From assembly GCA_015680905.1 (NCBI GenBank), contig CM027377.1, positions 28,110,501-28,174,500 on the forward strand: DNA of 64,000 nt. The letters run 5' to 3'. A model generated the notes under the pieces. The model saw nothing but the letters and a program-made list of their open reading frames with translations. It was not told where the DNA came from and did not search any database. Of the stretch, positions 35,260 to 48,418 are shown one piece after another (the first letter of the stretch is position 1; every line of letters begins with the position of its first letter). The stretch comes from Coptis chinensis (Eukaryota > Streptophyta > Magnoliopsida > Ranunculales > Ranunculaceae). The translations under genes and the position numbers were made by a program.

Positions 35260-38200
35260 TCCGCCTAAACGGGAAAACTGGAATTAGAAGCAGCAAGAAT
35301 GAAGGATTGAAGACAACTATTTCACTTTTTACTTTTGCTATTTATTCAAGCACAAACTCTGGGACAAAATTTGTTTAAAGTTAAAGTTTGAAAATATTTT
35401 CCAAGTCCATGCCTTCTATTAAGTGCAAGTCTTTTTAGAGACATGTTCTTGAGAAGCTTATATAGTGTCTTGGAAGATTAGACAATGTTGTTCAAAACTT
35501 TTTAATTTATAGCTTATTAACTTGTTTAACAGACACTATACAAACTTTCGAAGAACATGTCCGTTTAAAAAGATTCATGTTTCCAAGTCCTCACACAACT
35601 AGAATCACAACCAATTTACGTCTTTAAACTTAAAACAACAAATTAAACACCGTTAGTCCAACACTAATTGGTCCAAAACAATTCTTTTCATGGAAAGTTT
35701 GAGAATATTTTCCCAATCGGAACAAACAATAAGAGCAACTGCCAGTAAACTTATTACGACTATATATAAAAACAGAAACCACTCCTAGCTACCCCACAAC
35801 AAACTAATACTCTAAATCTTAATCAATATTCGCTCATAATTCCAGGTTGTCATTCAGACATAACATCTCTTTGTTGGCACATTGAATTATTATACTCATA
35901 TAAACGGAGTCTAATTTTGGTTCGTTGGACAGTCCAGTCCTATTTACATCAACAAACCTGGATATGCGGATCACTACCGATGTTAGCACAACCGTTCAAT
36001 TACTTTAATCCATGTTTAGTACTTGAATCTTTCGCACTTTAATACTCATTAAACAAGATATTTCCTACGTGTTGTTCAAAAGTACTTCAAAATATATTTC
36101 TTCAATGCATTCTGTTATTCTATAACCATCTATCATTATAGAATTTTAGTTTTGTCAGTCTTCCGAATATTTGTCCATAGCGACAATAAAATTTTCCCAT
36201 GTCCATCTTACCCTGTAAGACGAATTGACAACTATGAGTCTACGATCTCTAGTAAACTACCTAAGTTCGCCTATGTTATATTTGTTCCAAAAATAAAAAA
36301 ATCACAATTGCTATCACAGTAGTAAAACTTACGTACCTTCAGTAATTCCTTATTCTTATGGATTGTTGTGAGCTAACCGGGAAGCCTTATCCTAATTAAA
36401 CATGTTTTACCGAATTCCCGAAATAGAAATCCATATTTCTAATCGGGCCTGGAGTGGGATCAAATGGGCTGGGCTGGCACTACAATATCCAAGCCTACAC
36501 CCGCCCTGAGCCCGCTCTGATCAGTGCTAAGCATCAGGCTGTAAGACTAGTTAATTACTAGCACGACAACACGATCAACCTCTATTTTTAGGGAAAGTGA
36601 TTCCTAGAAAACAGGTAATTCACCATCAACTAATTCCCAGCAACGGGTAATTTTAAGGCATCAACTAAATATACAAGTATGGTTATACAGGTACCCTCGA
36701 TGCAGGGGATACTTCCATCTTGTGTACTTCAGTCTCATTGGGTTGTGTCTTCCAGAATCAACTCAATGTCCAGAAAAAAAACTATATTCTGAATATGGAT
36801 TTCACCCAACTGAAGAGTTTACAAAGCTTACACGAATGATTTCTTCAACGGTTCCCTCTCATATGTTCAAATAAATGTTCTACCACTTGCTTTTAACGTG
36901 TTTAGTAGTATTCCTCATGATGCCCACTTAAACATCGCTTCTCTGTCACATTCCTCATTCTATCACAGCATCCTTTCGAAGATTTTTTCTTTGGACAATT
37001 CCCAACTATTTGCAGCATACACTCAATTGGACTTGCATGTAGACCACTCTCTAGATACATATTCTATCTACTCAATTGAAGATGATCACACATTCTTTGA
37101 TGCTAGTGAGCAAAGATTCGAGAATCATTCAACGTAAAATGTAAATATCACCCGCATGAACCTCGTTACATTACCATAGCAGGGTAGCGTCTATCTACAA
37201 TATCAGTTCGTTGGTACACTTGAAAATAAGAGGATCCAACTTGCAGTCAAACTTACAAATCCATTTCATTGTGTTGACTTCGGAGGAAAAACAGTTTTAG
37301 GTGGATATCCAAAGTGACTTGCCAGAATGCAGGCTACAACGTCAGTGTGCTTACATGGTATCCTTATACGATATGTAGTTGATGGAAGAATGTCAATTTC
37401 AAATTTCTGAAGCAGGGATTTGAACTCGCAAAGAGGTAATGCAATCAAAAACTTCCTTAGCAACCATTTTATTCTTCAATAAATTGCTCTGAAAATTTAA
37501 CCAGAAAAAAGACCATTGCAGAGGATATTGATGTAGTCATGTAGGTAATGCTTCACCATTATACTTCTTTTCTTTCAAAATGAACTCTTAGCAGAAACAT
37601 CTTTGGCATTGGGAAGTCATGTCAGTGTCATATATACTCGTATATTGTTGACATCAGTTCTAGGTCCTTTAGGACTTCCTTATACACTTTCCACCTCTTC
37701 TACTGGAGGATGTTATCCCAATTCATTTCTTGTCTAACCTACTCTTTGAATTGCCCCTCCAAACTGTACTTCTAAATCCTCAAGAACTTCCGTTTCCCTG
37801 ACAGAGCGGAGAAAGTTTAAGGCCCCCTATTTCCTTCCCACATAGAACAACCATTCAACCAAGCGCTACATCCACCACACAAGTAACGTCACATCTCACT
37901 GTTGCTGTCCTCCGCATACGAGGTAATTGGCTCAACCCCTACTCCAGTCACCAGGATTGAAACTTCAGTGCATATTCTAATGCTATTGCTGGAAAAAAAT
38001 ATGAGAACAAAATCACATACACACAAAGTTATTTATAAATGAATAAATTGTAAATAGTGTTTTGTTCAAAGAGACACAAATTCATAGAGACGGTTCAGAA
38101 ATGTAAATCATTTTATCAATTTACCCTCTAAACTACCTCAACTAAATGGACAATTGCCCAAAACTTCTGATACTAACACACACACACCCGGGCAAAAAAA

Positions 38201-38893
38201 AATACCTCGTTAAATTTAAGGCTCTAATTCGGTAGAAGCAGGAAAACATCCAATAATAACCCCCCAAAAGCTCATTAAATCTATGGCTCTAAATTTGGTA
38301 GAAGCAGGAAAACTAATGGGAGCCTTTAGATTCCACACCAGATGGTTAGAGACCACCCTTCCTTATTATATAGGTTAAGTATAACATGTAAGTTAAATGA
38401 GGGAAGTCTCTAAATGTGAACAGTTCAAAACTTATCTTCGCTTTCTCAATTCTAAATTGGTAAAAAAGCAGCTAAAAAGATAGCAAAATTGAAACTGAAA
38501 ATGATGTATCTTATTGGTATCACGCTTCATAAAAGCAGCCAAACACTCCACTTGAACTCATAAAAACAACCAAACCACATTCCTAATTCTAGTTGGAAAC
38601 CATGCTAAATAACCTAGATCTAAAACAAATAAGAAACTCCACTAGTTCAATAAGACTAATAACAATATAATTATAAGTAATTCTATGCCCATGCATAAGA
38701 AAACACTAAGCAGCATGTATTATTTGTTAATCCTTACACAAGATCTCAGTCAAGATAATATTGAGAATGTAGTCAAGATAATTTCTAATTTCTAATTCCA
38801 TAAAACAGAACAAATTTCAAAAGTTCATAACTAAATTTGTGAAAAGGAAAGAAATGGTGTTGGGGTTACCTTTCCCTTTCCCTGTGGCCATTG
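35260..38893. other. 3.6 kb without recognisable gene
   Basis: AT-rich DNA between the DUF295 pseudogene and the Harbinger element. It holds one 40 bp inverted repeat (35,431-35,572) and a 40 bp direct repeat containing GGTAGAAGCAGGAAAAC (about 38,209-38,248 and 38,273-38,313). ORFs of 60-80 codons near 36,900 and 37,300 have no motif I recognise. Confidence 0.5.
35431..35572. repeat. 40 bp imperfect inverted repeat
   Basis: The left arm (35,431-35,470) contains GACATGTTCTT and TATAGTGTCT. The right arm (35,531-35,572) is its inverse with a few mismatches and two extra bases, and the loop is 60 bp. It could be a decayed foldback element or a small hairpin locus. Confidence 0.8.
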
Positions 38894-39019
38894 TAATAGC
38901 ATTCCCAATGCAATTCAAAATAATCCCCCCCTTATCACCTCCACGTAGGCACTTATTTCCCCTCTTTTCACCAAATTGGTGAAAAGCAAGGTGAAGTTGT
39001 GCAATGCAAAGGTGAAAAA

Positions 39020-39125
39020 AAAATCTCGAACGGGATGTTGGATTCCGTTTGGAGTCTTTTTGATTGAAACGGAATGTAACATCCCGTCTGGGATAACAAG
39101 ACGGAATGTAACATCCCGTCTGGTG
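39020..39125. repeat. Harbinger left subterminal repeats
   Basis: Three copies, in both orientations, of a motif like GGATGTTGGATTCCGT / ACGGAATGTAACATCCCGTC. The same motif occurs three times near the right end (50,170-50,290). The symmetry suggests binding sites for the element's own proteins. Confidence 0.8.
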
Positions 39126-39639
39126 AGTCAATATCACATATGCGAAACATGCTCCATTTTCACTTTCTTCCCAGCCTCCATTGCGATTTTCTTACCACCA
39201 ATACCAACTTTTTTTCAATTTCTTCGATTCCTAATGATTTCTCTACACTGATGATTCTCCACCAATCTCACCACACGAAGAGCGTAGTAGATGGTTTGGA
39301 AGTTTTAAAATATCCAAAAAAAAGGGGCAAAAGGATCGTCGTCAAGAACGCAAAATGTGGGTGAGGAGGACGAAATTGAACTTTGATTTAATTTTCCGCC
39401 GCATTGTGAAATCGAGGAACACCCACCATTAGTGTCAACATCGGTCCAACACGTAGCAAATCGAGTGGTGGAGTCTCAAGTAAGTTTCAGATTTTTTTTT
39501 TATGTTAATTATTATTATTTATGTTAGTTTATATCAAGTTTATTGTTGTGTAATTAGTTTGAATTTGTTGCATTGTGTTAAAAAAATTTGAGTTGAAATT
39601 ATATCGTATTGAATAGTTTGTTGTATTACGTGTAATATG

Positions 39640-41648
39640 AATGTAGGAAGTACACCTATGGAAAGTGCGTTGTGCACTTTCAAATGCTGTGTCGTGGTGG
39701 CATTGTTTGAAATAAAAAACGTATCCTAATTTTGTCACGGTTACCAACATTATAGCCGCCACACCATTTGGGAACTTTTTGAATTCTAATTTGGGACAAA
39801 ATGATCAAGCATTGTTGTTTGGGATAGTTGAGCGGTGGTGGAAATTTACCCACACATTCCATTTCCCATAGGGTGAGCTTGGGATTATCCCTCTTGATTT
39901 CACAATGCTCACGGGTATCCCAATTGGTTATGGAGATTCCGTTCCTTTTGATGAAAATTTGGAGGTTTTTACTTCGGCAATGAGTTTCTTTGAGGGTTTT
40001 GATTTGGTAGAAGATGATGAGGAAGACGGGGTTCTTGAGATTATTGGTGAAAGCGGTTTAAGGGAGGAGCTATAAATATGAGTTGGTTTACTTCGAGATA
40101 CTTGAATAGGCTAAAGGAGAAGCCGAAAGACTATCATATTGGTGAGGAGTCGATCCAAGAATATGTACGTGCCTTCCTCTTCTACTTTGTTGGTGCGGTA
40201 TTATTTGGATACGCTGATAGTTTTTTACGTATCGGGTGGATGGCCGCTGTTTTAGACGTAGAGAGGATGTGGGATTATGACTGGGGTCAATCCATCTTGG
40301 CATGCCTTTACCGCTGGCTAGACCTCGAAGTTGAGACAAAAACTGCTAAAGGCAATTTGTGCGGCTTTGTTTGGATTATACCGGTAAGTCTTATTTATTA
40401 AGTTATTGTTTCATTTCATTTATTTATCTAATTATTAATGTTGACATGTTTATATATATATTGATATTGTGTTTTATCTATTGATTTAGTATTGGTGGTA
40501 CGAACATTTTCGTGTGATGCATCCTGTGTTGAAGAGGTTGGAAGAGAATGAGACTCATGACCTGATTCCATGTATTCAAGCATGGGGGCTTCATTGTAGG
40601 CATAGGGGGTATGGGGATCTATCACATAATATTCATAACACTCATCAACAGATTGAGCTTTTAGGAGCTACCTGAATTGAGTGGCAACCTTGGGCCGAGT
40701 CCTTTATATTTCATACCCCTTATGCGGATATTCCAGATGTTCCAGAAAACACTGAGTACCGTAGACTATCCTATATGTGTCATAGAGCAAAGTTTCTTTC
40801 TCAGCGGCGAATGATACTTGTAGGGTCAGTAACTGCATGATACCTTGGGGACAGATGTTGGCGTCAAGTATCTGGAGAGATTGTTATACCTTACCCGCCA
40901 CCCATAGATATGACAGCCTCTGATATTCTTCCTGCAACTCTTTCACACTATAGAGCAAACCCAAATGATTGGCCAAACGCATCAACTTTCATTTTTACGG
41001 GAGACTATGACTTGTATTGGAAGAGGGTTGGTTGAGGTCTCTTGCTAGGTGCGTTATACCGAGGCACCAATTTTGAAGGGGTTACTTCTGAAGCATTGAG
41101 GCATGACATTCATTTCCCAGAAGGAGTGGAGTTTCCACAGTCACAGCTCAAGGTGTTTCATGATATTGAGATGCCGCAAAGAACTCCACAGACATTTGGC
41201 ACTGGAGTATGATTACTTCTCAGGGGCAAGAGATGAGCATACCTATTCCACCAGCAAATGCCGCATTGGTCACAGATTTGTCAGAACAGTTTGAGCAGTT
41301 AGCCGTGGTTAGTATGATTTAAATTTATTCATGATTTGTTATTATTATTTACTATAACATGTAACATGCATTTGTTTTGTTAAACATGATGAAGTAAGGT
41401 CGGAGCTCCTTAACTACAGCTCTCTTAGTTATGCCATGCGTGCGTCGTTCATGGAGTCATCTTGTCAAAATTTTGAAATCTTACAACAAGAGCGAAATCG
41501 AACTTTGCAATTTCAGAGACGTGTGCAAGAGTTGGAGAATGCTGCAAGTGCCACACCTCAAGCTCAATCTCAACCAGAGCGGCGACAACGATGTAGGGGG
41601 GAGAGCTCTTCGACCGAGCCTTCTCGTAGGGGGAGGTGGTCTCAGTAG
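39640..41648 (+). pseudogene. plant mobile domain (PMD, MAIN/MAIL-like) protein gene
   Basis: The PMD, also called aminotransferase-like domain, is found in Arabidopsis MAIN/MAIL1 and in transposable elements. Here it reads QNDQALLFGIVERWWKF, then GELGIIPLDFTMLTGIPIGY (about 39,870-39,930). Next come YVRAFLFYFVGAVLFGYADS, MAAVLDVERMWDYDWGQSIL, ACLYRWLDLEV and GNLCGFVWIIP. A clean intron (40,384-40,489) joins to YWWYEHFRVMHPVLKRLEEN. The next exon runs to EWQPWAESFIFHTPYADIP, MCHRAKFLSQRRMI and FTGDYDLYWKRVG (about 41,030). A last exon (about 41,396-41,648) encodes a coiled coil, QERNRTLQFQRRVQELENA, and an Arg/Ser-rich end. Stops near 39,870, 40,074, 40,672, 40,840 and 41,032 show decay. The start codon is uncertain. 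It lies inside the Harbinger TIRs, upstream of the transposase on the same strand. Confidence 0.8.
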
Positions 41649-41941
41649 ATATTTTTTTTCTAGTTTATAATAAATGTGCACCATTACTTGTAATATGGCG
41701 CTTGGGATTGTTGTTTGTAACGACTTCTTTTTATTAGCAGGTTTTTCTTTGATGAGTTTTGGATATGAATATGTCATTAAACAAATGAGGTTATGGCAAA
41801 AATATTTCAGGAATTATAAGTTAGTTTTTTTTACCGAGTTTATGTGTTAGACTTGGGTGTTTTCAGGATGTTTGTCTTATTTATTATTTCCAAAGTATAT
41901 TAGTAGGTTTTGGATATGAATATGTCAATAAAACAAAGGGT

Positions 41942-42040
41942 CCCCCCTCCCCACCCACTAGATGGGAAATTAGGGTCTCCCCTAAATTTTTGTGTGTATT
42001 TAGGGGGGAGACCCTAATTTCCCATCTAGTGGGGGGGGGG
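41942..42040. repeat. near-perfect 43 bp hairpin between PMD gene and transposase
   Basis: The left arm (41,942-41,987) includes CACTAGATGGGAAATTAGGG and CTAAAT. The right arm (41,998-42,040) is its inverse, and the loop is 10 nt. The only differences are small, in the C/G-rich runs. It stands about 145 bp before the transposase start codon. Confidence 0.92.
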
Positions 42041-42186
42041 ATCTAGTGTTGTCAATTGGAGAGTGGACCAAAATCTAACTATCACATGTGACCTTACCTT
42101 TCATATTTTGTTTTACTCTTCTTTCTTTTAGATCAAACAAACAAACATCCATCTTCTTCCCCACAACCAAGCTAAAAATAGAAAAA

Positions 42187-42878
42187 ATGTCTAGAGAAGA
42201 AAGAATTGCATTTAACCAAAGGTTATGGGGAGGATCTAGTAGTAATAGTTCGTCTCCTGGTTTTACCAGGTCGTCTTCTGGTACTTCCGCTGAAGATGAC
42301 TACATGGAAAGAGTAAGAGATGAGCATAATGATATGATGAAGCGAAGGAGGAGGAGGAGGTTGCAGTTATTATCCACTGCTGGGGCATTAATGACTCAAG
42401 CAGCCATTGAAATTGAAGATGTGGATACAGACAAATACGGTGGATCTGTGATGGGCAGAGATTACACGTTTAGAGATGGTGGTGATTTCAGTAAACAAAA
42501 TATAATGAAGGATTACTTCACAACACCTTGTAGGTGGCCTCCTCATAAGTTTAGGCGAAGGTACATGATGAAAAGAGAGCTTTTTATGTATATGTTGAAA
42601 ACTGTTGCAGCATTCGACGATTACTTCAAATACAAGGTGGATGGATTGGGTCGGCAAGCAACTTCTGGGTTGCAGAAGGGACTAACTTCAGTTGAACAAT
42701 TAGCAACTGGTTGTTCTTCTGATTCAACGGATCAGTATTTTCAAATTGGAGATTCCACAGCAGCTGTATCTATGAAGCGTTGGTGCAAGGCAATAATCAC
42801 GGTGTTTGAGGAAGAGTCCTTGAGACGACCAACTGAGGCAGACACGGCTAGGATATTAGCTGAAAATGCCAAGGGGTT
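42187..42878 (+). pseudogene. Harbinger DDE transposase, 5' part
   Basis: It starts MSREERIAFNQRLWGGSSS. The N-terminal HTH-like region reads MKDYFTTPCRWPPHKFRRRY, MYMLKTVAAFDDYFKYKVDG and GLTSVEQLATGCSSDSTDQY. The end, ADTARILAENAKGF, is the conserved run just before the catalytic domain of HARBI1/ALP1-like transposases. The reading frame is intact up to the insertion, which cuts it within the glycine-phenylalanine region and adds only three foreign codons before a stop. The rest continues at 47,612. Confidence 0.9.
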
Positions 42879-45800
42879 TGTCACACCCTAAATTTCTAGA
42901 AAATTAAAAATAGGGAATTATCCACACCCTATTCCATCTTCTGAAAATCCAGGATGAAACAAAATCCTAATAACCCATTATCAACCACAATGTTAAAATA
43001 TGAGATCAAATTAAAACCAAAAGAACAACTCTTAATGTACAAATTCAAGAATTTACTAAACCACTCTATTACATATGTTTCAAAACAAAACCGTACACTT
43101 CAGAAAAACTTAAACCAGAAGACTCCAAGAGCAATTCCAAATCACGTGTTCTCATCCACTGCACTCCACCATCTATATTTCCAAGAACACACCCACGTTG
43201 CAAAACAAAGCAAACATGGGTCAGCAAATTGAATTTGCTGGTATGAGTAAGACTAAATATAAAATAACAATACATTTATATCTTTCGAATAAAGAAATAT
43301 ACTATTCAATCATGTCAACTTGGAAGACAAGTTAGTTCCGTTTTTTCAACACGGCATGTAATTTCTTCCAAAGTAATATTTCAACCCCCAATATACATTT
43401 CCAAAAAAACCCTCATATAACAATATTCATCATTCTCACTTTCCAAAATAACTCACAATATAATTTCCACTTACATTCCACTTATTACATACACAAATGA
43501 TAATTTATTTAAATATGAGTTTGATATACTTCACTTTTAAGCCAGCATGTCGTCTTAGGGTAGGAAAACGTTTCTGCATAAAAAGTTAATAAGTCATACC
43601 CTCCTGCAAAACAAAGTTAGATTTCCCAAACGTAATCATTTATAGTATACATCTATTTCACTCTCACTGCAACCATCATGTGTATATATAATCTGACATA
43701 ATATATCGCCAATATGAACTAACATTCATATCACACCACCATATCCATCATATCACTCTAACCATATTCACATTCTTTCGTAAGAAATTATATGCATCCT
43801 ATCATAATATATCACCACTATTATCCAACAACTCACTCATACTGAAAACCAATATTTTTCTTAAAAACCACTCGTCTACTTATGAGAACGAGGGAATATA
43901 TCACAATTAGGGAGTACATTCATCCCTCGTGAGTATCAACTCACACAAACCACGTATACATTTCCTTGTAAGAAATCATGTGCATCATAATACATAAATA
44001 TTCATATGCCATAACTCAGTCACATGTAAAATCAATGTTTTACTTTAATATCACTCGTCTACTTATGAGAAGGAGGAAAAAGTCACAACCAGGGAGTACA
44101 TTCATCCCTCGTGAGTATCAACTCACACAAACCACAAACATTTATCATAAGATATCATATATATCATATGCAATAATTTCATCACACGTAAAATCAATAT
44201 TTTACTTTGGTTATTAATTATCTCGTTGACTCATTTATTAAAAGACACATCCCAACCGTTAGTTCCTACTCCACGATTTGCACTACATACATTTGCCAAA
44301 TCACACATATCCGTATGCCTCACTCACACCGAGTACCACTACAAGACATATGTCCCAAGCAGTAATATCACCTCCAAGAAACATATTTTCATCTTGTAAA
44401 CTTGTAACTTGTGAGTCACAGCCATCTCTGGGCTTCCCATACACAAAATCACAAAGCCTCCTTTGGGCATAACAAAATATCAAGTCATTCATAACACATT
44501 CAATGAATACCTTGGGTCATTCCCGCCACATTCAAAAAATACCCACCATAACACTAACACGTCATTCATGACACATTCAATGAATACCTTGAGTCATTCC
44601 CACCACATTCAAGGAATACCCATCATAACACTAACAGGTTATTCATGGCACATTCAATGAATACCTTGGGTCATTTCCGCCACATTCAAGGAATATAGCT
44701 AACCCGCAAGGCAAATGCCTTAGTTCCTCTCTAAGTCGGCTTTTCACATGACATCATTAGTCATAAACATTTCATTTTTTTTTTTATCAAAGAGACGTGG
44801 AGAGATCTAAAGATGTGGGTGACATATTAAATTTTCATCAAACACTTTTACACCAGATTTTAACACTCGAGAGTTTTTATTTATTATAATATTTTCATTA
44901 CCAAACAAACATCGTCTCAAACAATAATTCATTACTATATATTCCAAACACAATAACTAATCAACTCACCTCATTATCAATTATATAAATCATAGATATC
45001 AAATGGTTCAATCAGGAATAACGCATTAGTTAAATGTCTCGTGAATACATTTTAAACAACCACAATCACGTACACAATTAAGTACTAACATTGTTCACAT
45101 ATAGTTATCACAATAACTGATAACTAATATATAATATAGTAAAGGCACCTATATATAAGGCTGCCTACTATACGTATCCAATCTTTCAAGATTAGAATTA
45201 AGTTTTACGTAGCCCTTAACCAATTAATATCAACATCTTTGTATGTACCTTTAAGTAAAACCACAATTTATACTATATAGAATTACATACAATAAATTTC
45301 AAATACTCCCATAATCATATGCATAAAGTTTCATACCTAGAGATACACTATGAACCTTTAAATCCAAAAACTCACAAATGGATATTTTTCTACTTTTGAT
45401 TCTAAAAAAAACGATCTTATGAACCATGTCGGTTCCAAATAAAACAACAGTCTAAAAGTAGACTACAAATACTATATAAAACACCCAAGAAGAGTTTAAT
45501 AGACTCTTAGTTCGTTACTAGACATATTTCCCAAAACAGGTTCATGCACATGAAAGATAACCCGGTAGGTTTTCTAGCCAACTTGTTAATACTATAGTTT
45601 TTCCTACATTCATCCAAAAGACATGTAACTCAATTATTTAGAAACTAGGATATGTAGACCTATTTTTTCATGTAGAACTCGAAGTCCCAATGTCATTCTA
45701 TCTCGGAGAAAATTTAGGTTGAAAACGATAAAAATCCTAATTTCAGCAAACTAGATTTCTGACGGACTATCTCCCAAATGACACAACTTATTCCACAGGT

Positions 45801-47606
45801 ATCCAAACGCTACAAGGCTTTTTGCTTTGAAAAGAAGACTCTCAGAAATTACTCTTTCATGTTTTACAAAAATACTAACTCTCACTGTAACTATATGAAA
45901 ACTGGACTCGAACACAGTGCATAGAAACGGAATTCTGAAGCACCGTTTTCTGTCAACCAAACTTTTCGACATCATAGCTGTCTCTACAGGCCTCGGAATG
46001 CGTCGAGTCCAATTGGGTTGAAAAGAAGACTCATAAAACTCACTCTTTCATATTTTGGCAAGAGTTTGAATCGGAACCTAACTATGTGAAAATGTGGTTA
46101 GAAAACAGGCACAGATCCTGATTTCTGCAGTCAGAAATTTCTGACGTGCTAACTTCTGAACATTATAACCATATCCACAAACTTCAGAATGTGACGAGGT
46201 CGATTGGGTTGAAAAGCAGACTTCCAGACCTTACTTTTTCGTGTTTTCAAACAAAACTAGTTCAAACTTTAACTAAACCAAAATTGAGCTCGAAAAGCAG
46301 ACCAGCGCTAAGCTTATATTTTCTAACATCTAAAAGAGAATATCTAAAGTACTGCAAGTCAATTGGTATAAGGGTTTAATACCGACTGTACCATCTAGAT
46401 CGACCCATCCACATATATATCAAAAAGATAACTTGCGCCAGTAGCTAAACTCATTAAAAAACAATAGAACCCAATTATCTAATCTAAGTGCATAACAGTT
46501 CAAGGTAATAAGAAAAGTGCATATCACCGTCTACTTCTCATTGTATCTGGGACACCTTTTAGTAACAGGTATTGATTCTAATCTAGTTCGTTGTATCTGT
46601 TATCTCTTTTGTAAGATTAAGACCAAGGCTTTTAGTGGCTATTCCCATGGATGATAATGAAAAAGGGGTTCAATATCTACGAGAACCATCTTCGCCTAAA
46701 GTAACTATTATATTTGTAACCCTTTTAAACCAAAGTTAATAAAAGGTGGCCTCTGGGAGTAGATGCATGTTTCCTAATGAAAATTGTATTGGCAACTCAA
46801 ACGGCAAAAGAACCATCAGTGATCTCTACGTTTATAAATATTAAAAGTTTATGCATTCTCAAACTTATAGTGCTTTACTAGCTCAAATCCGAGAACACTT
46901 TACGTTGGAGTTTCTCAGACTGTGGAGTGATCAAGTATAAGGGTCACATGAAATCAGAAAATAAAAAGAAGCTTGACGCCAGTTGCTATAACAATACTTT
47001 GGTCTAGAAAATCAAATACGTTGGTCTATTATGTCGGTCATCCTTGACCACAGAAACCATACCCACGAATAGTTATGCCTAACCAAAGTGAAACTTGAGT
47101 TCGCAACTCAGAATGCCATTTAAATCTTTTTGACCAAATCAATATTTTCATCACAAGGTTCCAATAAATAAAATAAATAAATAACTAATAAAATCATATG
47201 ATTATCAATCAAATACATATTTAAAGAAAAGGTTTCGACTACTCACCGGAATTAATCGAAAAGCGAAAACGTTTGTTTACGTAACAAACTCAAAATCCGA
47301 CGAACTCGAAAACAGGTGTTGTTTTCCTCTGCCCCTTTCTCTTTCAAGCACTCTCAAGCAATAACTATTTCTCTCTGTTTCTTTTTCCCTCTTTTGTACG
47401 TCTCTCCATTTTTCTCTTGTATTTCAAAAACCCAAAAAAAAACTAACAAAGATGGAGAGTTCGGTTGTAACCAAACCCCTCTAACTCTCCCACGTTTTTA
47501 TTTTATCTTATTTCATTTTTATCCTTTTCTTTTCTTTTTAATATTATTATTACTTTTTAAATCCTAATAAATAGGGGAAAATAAAGAAAATAAACGAGGT
47601 GTTATA
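42879..47606. mobile_element. 4.7 kb non-coding insertion, giant solo LTR-like (copy 1)
   Basis: It begins TGTCACACCCTAAATTTC and ends GAGGTGTTATA, with a perfect 5 bp duplication GGGTT on both sides (42,874-42,878 and 47,607-47,611). No gag or pol motif is seen on either strand, and the start does not recur inside, so it looks like a single LTR. It contains direct repeats: a segment with CATCCCTCGTGAGTATCAAC at 43,928 and 44,105; about 2.7 units of 77 bp around 44,480-44,700; and three units of about 190 bp with GGTTGAAAAG at 45,820-46,240. A 3.1 kb relative lies at 52,341. Confidence 0.75.
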
Positions 47607-47611
47607 GGGTT

Positions 47612-48418
47612 TTCCAGGAATGCTTGGATCAATCTACTGTATGCACTGGGTGTGGAAGAATTGTCCAACCGATGGGTCGGACAAAGATGTAGGGTGCGAA
47701 GGAACCAACTTTGGTACTTGAAGCCGTTGCAGACAAACACTGTTGGATTTGGCATTGCTTCTTCGGCTTACCAGGTTCGCATAATGATATTAACGTGCTT
47801 CATCGTTCTCATGTTTTTTAATCATTAGAGCAAGGTGAGACTCCTGTTGTTGAATTTAATGTGAATGGTAATGAGTACGATATGTGATATTATCTTGTTG
47901 GTGGTATTTATCCAAAATGGGGAACATTTGTTCAATCCATTCGTTATCCAAGAAATAAGCATGAAAATATCTTTAGTCAACGTCAAGAAGCTGCAAGAAA
48001 AGATATTGAAAGGACGTTTGGAGTTTTGTAGACAAGATTGCATATTATTAAGGCTTCTACACGTTATCATAGTGTTGTTGTTCTTGGAGACATAATGAAG
48101 GCATGCATTATAATGCATAATATGATTATTGAGAATGAACGTGCAAATGGAGTGTGGAATTGGAAAGGTCAAAGGGAAGAAACAATACCTACGCTCTTTC
48201 AGGAAGATGATGGTTATCATTTTGTCTATTAGATGATTCAAGCAAGAAATAAAATCAGAAATGAAGTTACACATACTAATCCTCAAAAGGACTTAGTTGA
48301 GCATGTTTTTAATTGGACTGGTATTGAAGAAACAATAGTACCAATTTATGATCCAGATTGGCCGGATCCAGAGGAGGGAGAAAGAGGGGAAAATGAAAAT
48401 AGAAATGAAAGTGAGTGA
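47612..48418 (+). pseudogene. Harbinger DDE transposase, 3' part
   Basis: This resumes right after the insertion, with GMLGSIYCMHWVWKNCP, the start of the DDE_Tnp_4 catalytic domain. The family has a catalytic aspartate in GSIDCMHW, while this copy has tyrosine at that position. Downstream, in changing frames, come FFGLPGS-like sequence near 47,760, VNGNEYD near 47,865, YPKWGTF near 47,912 and MKACIIMHNMIIENERANG (48,094-48,150). The tail reads VEHVFNWTGIEETIVPIYDP, then a Glu-rich end. At least two frameshifts and several stops separate these parts. Confidence 0.88.

Noticed and set aside
36898-37137. 79-codon ORF with Ser/His-rich translation
   Set aside because: AT-rich chance frame with no motif or splice signals.
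37266-37463. Minus-strand ORF of 65 codons
   Set aside because: No recognised domain; neighbouring frames are equally open by chance.
39640-41648. Host MAIN-like gene next to a transposon
   Set aside because: The gene lies within the TIR and TAA-bounded element on the transposase strand; still, an insertion of a host copy cannot be fully excluded.
47825-48286. 153-codon minus-strand ORF
   Set aside because: Lies antisense to the DDE transposase 3' part and follows its codon pattern in mirror.
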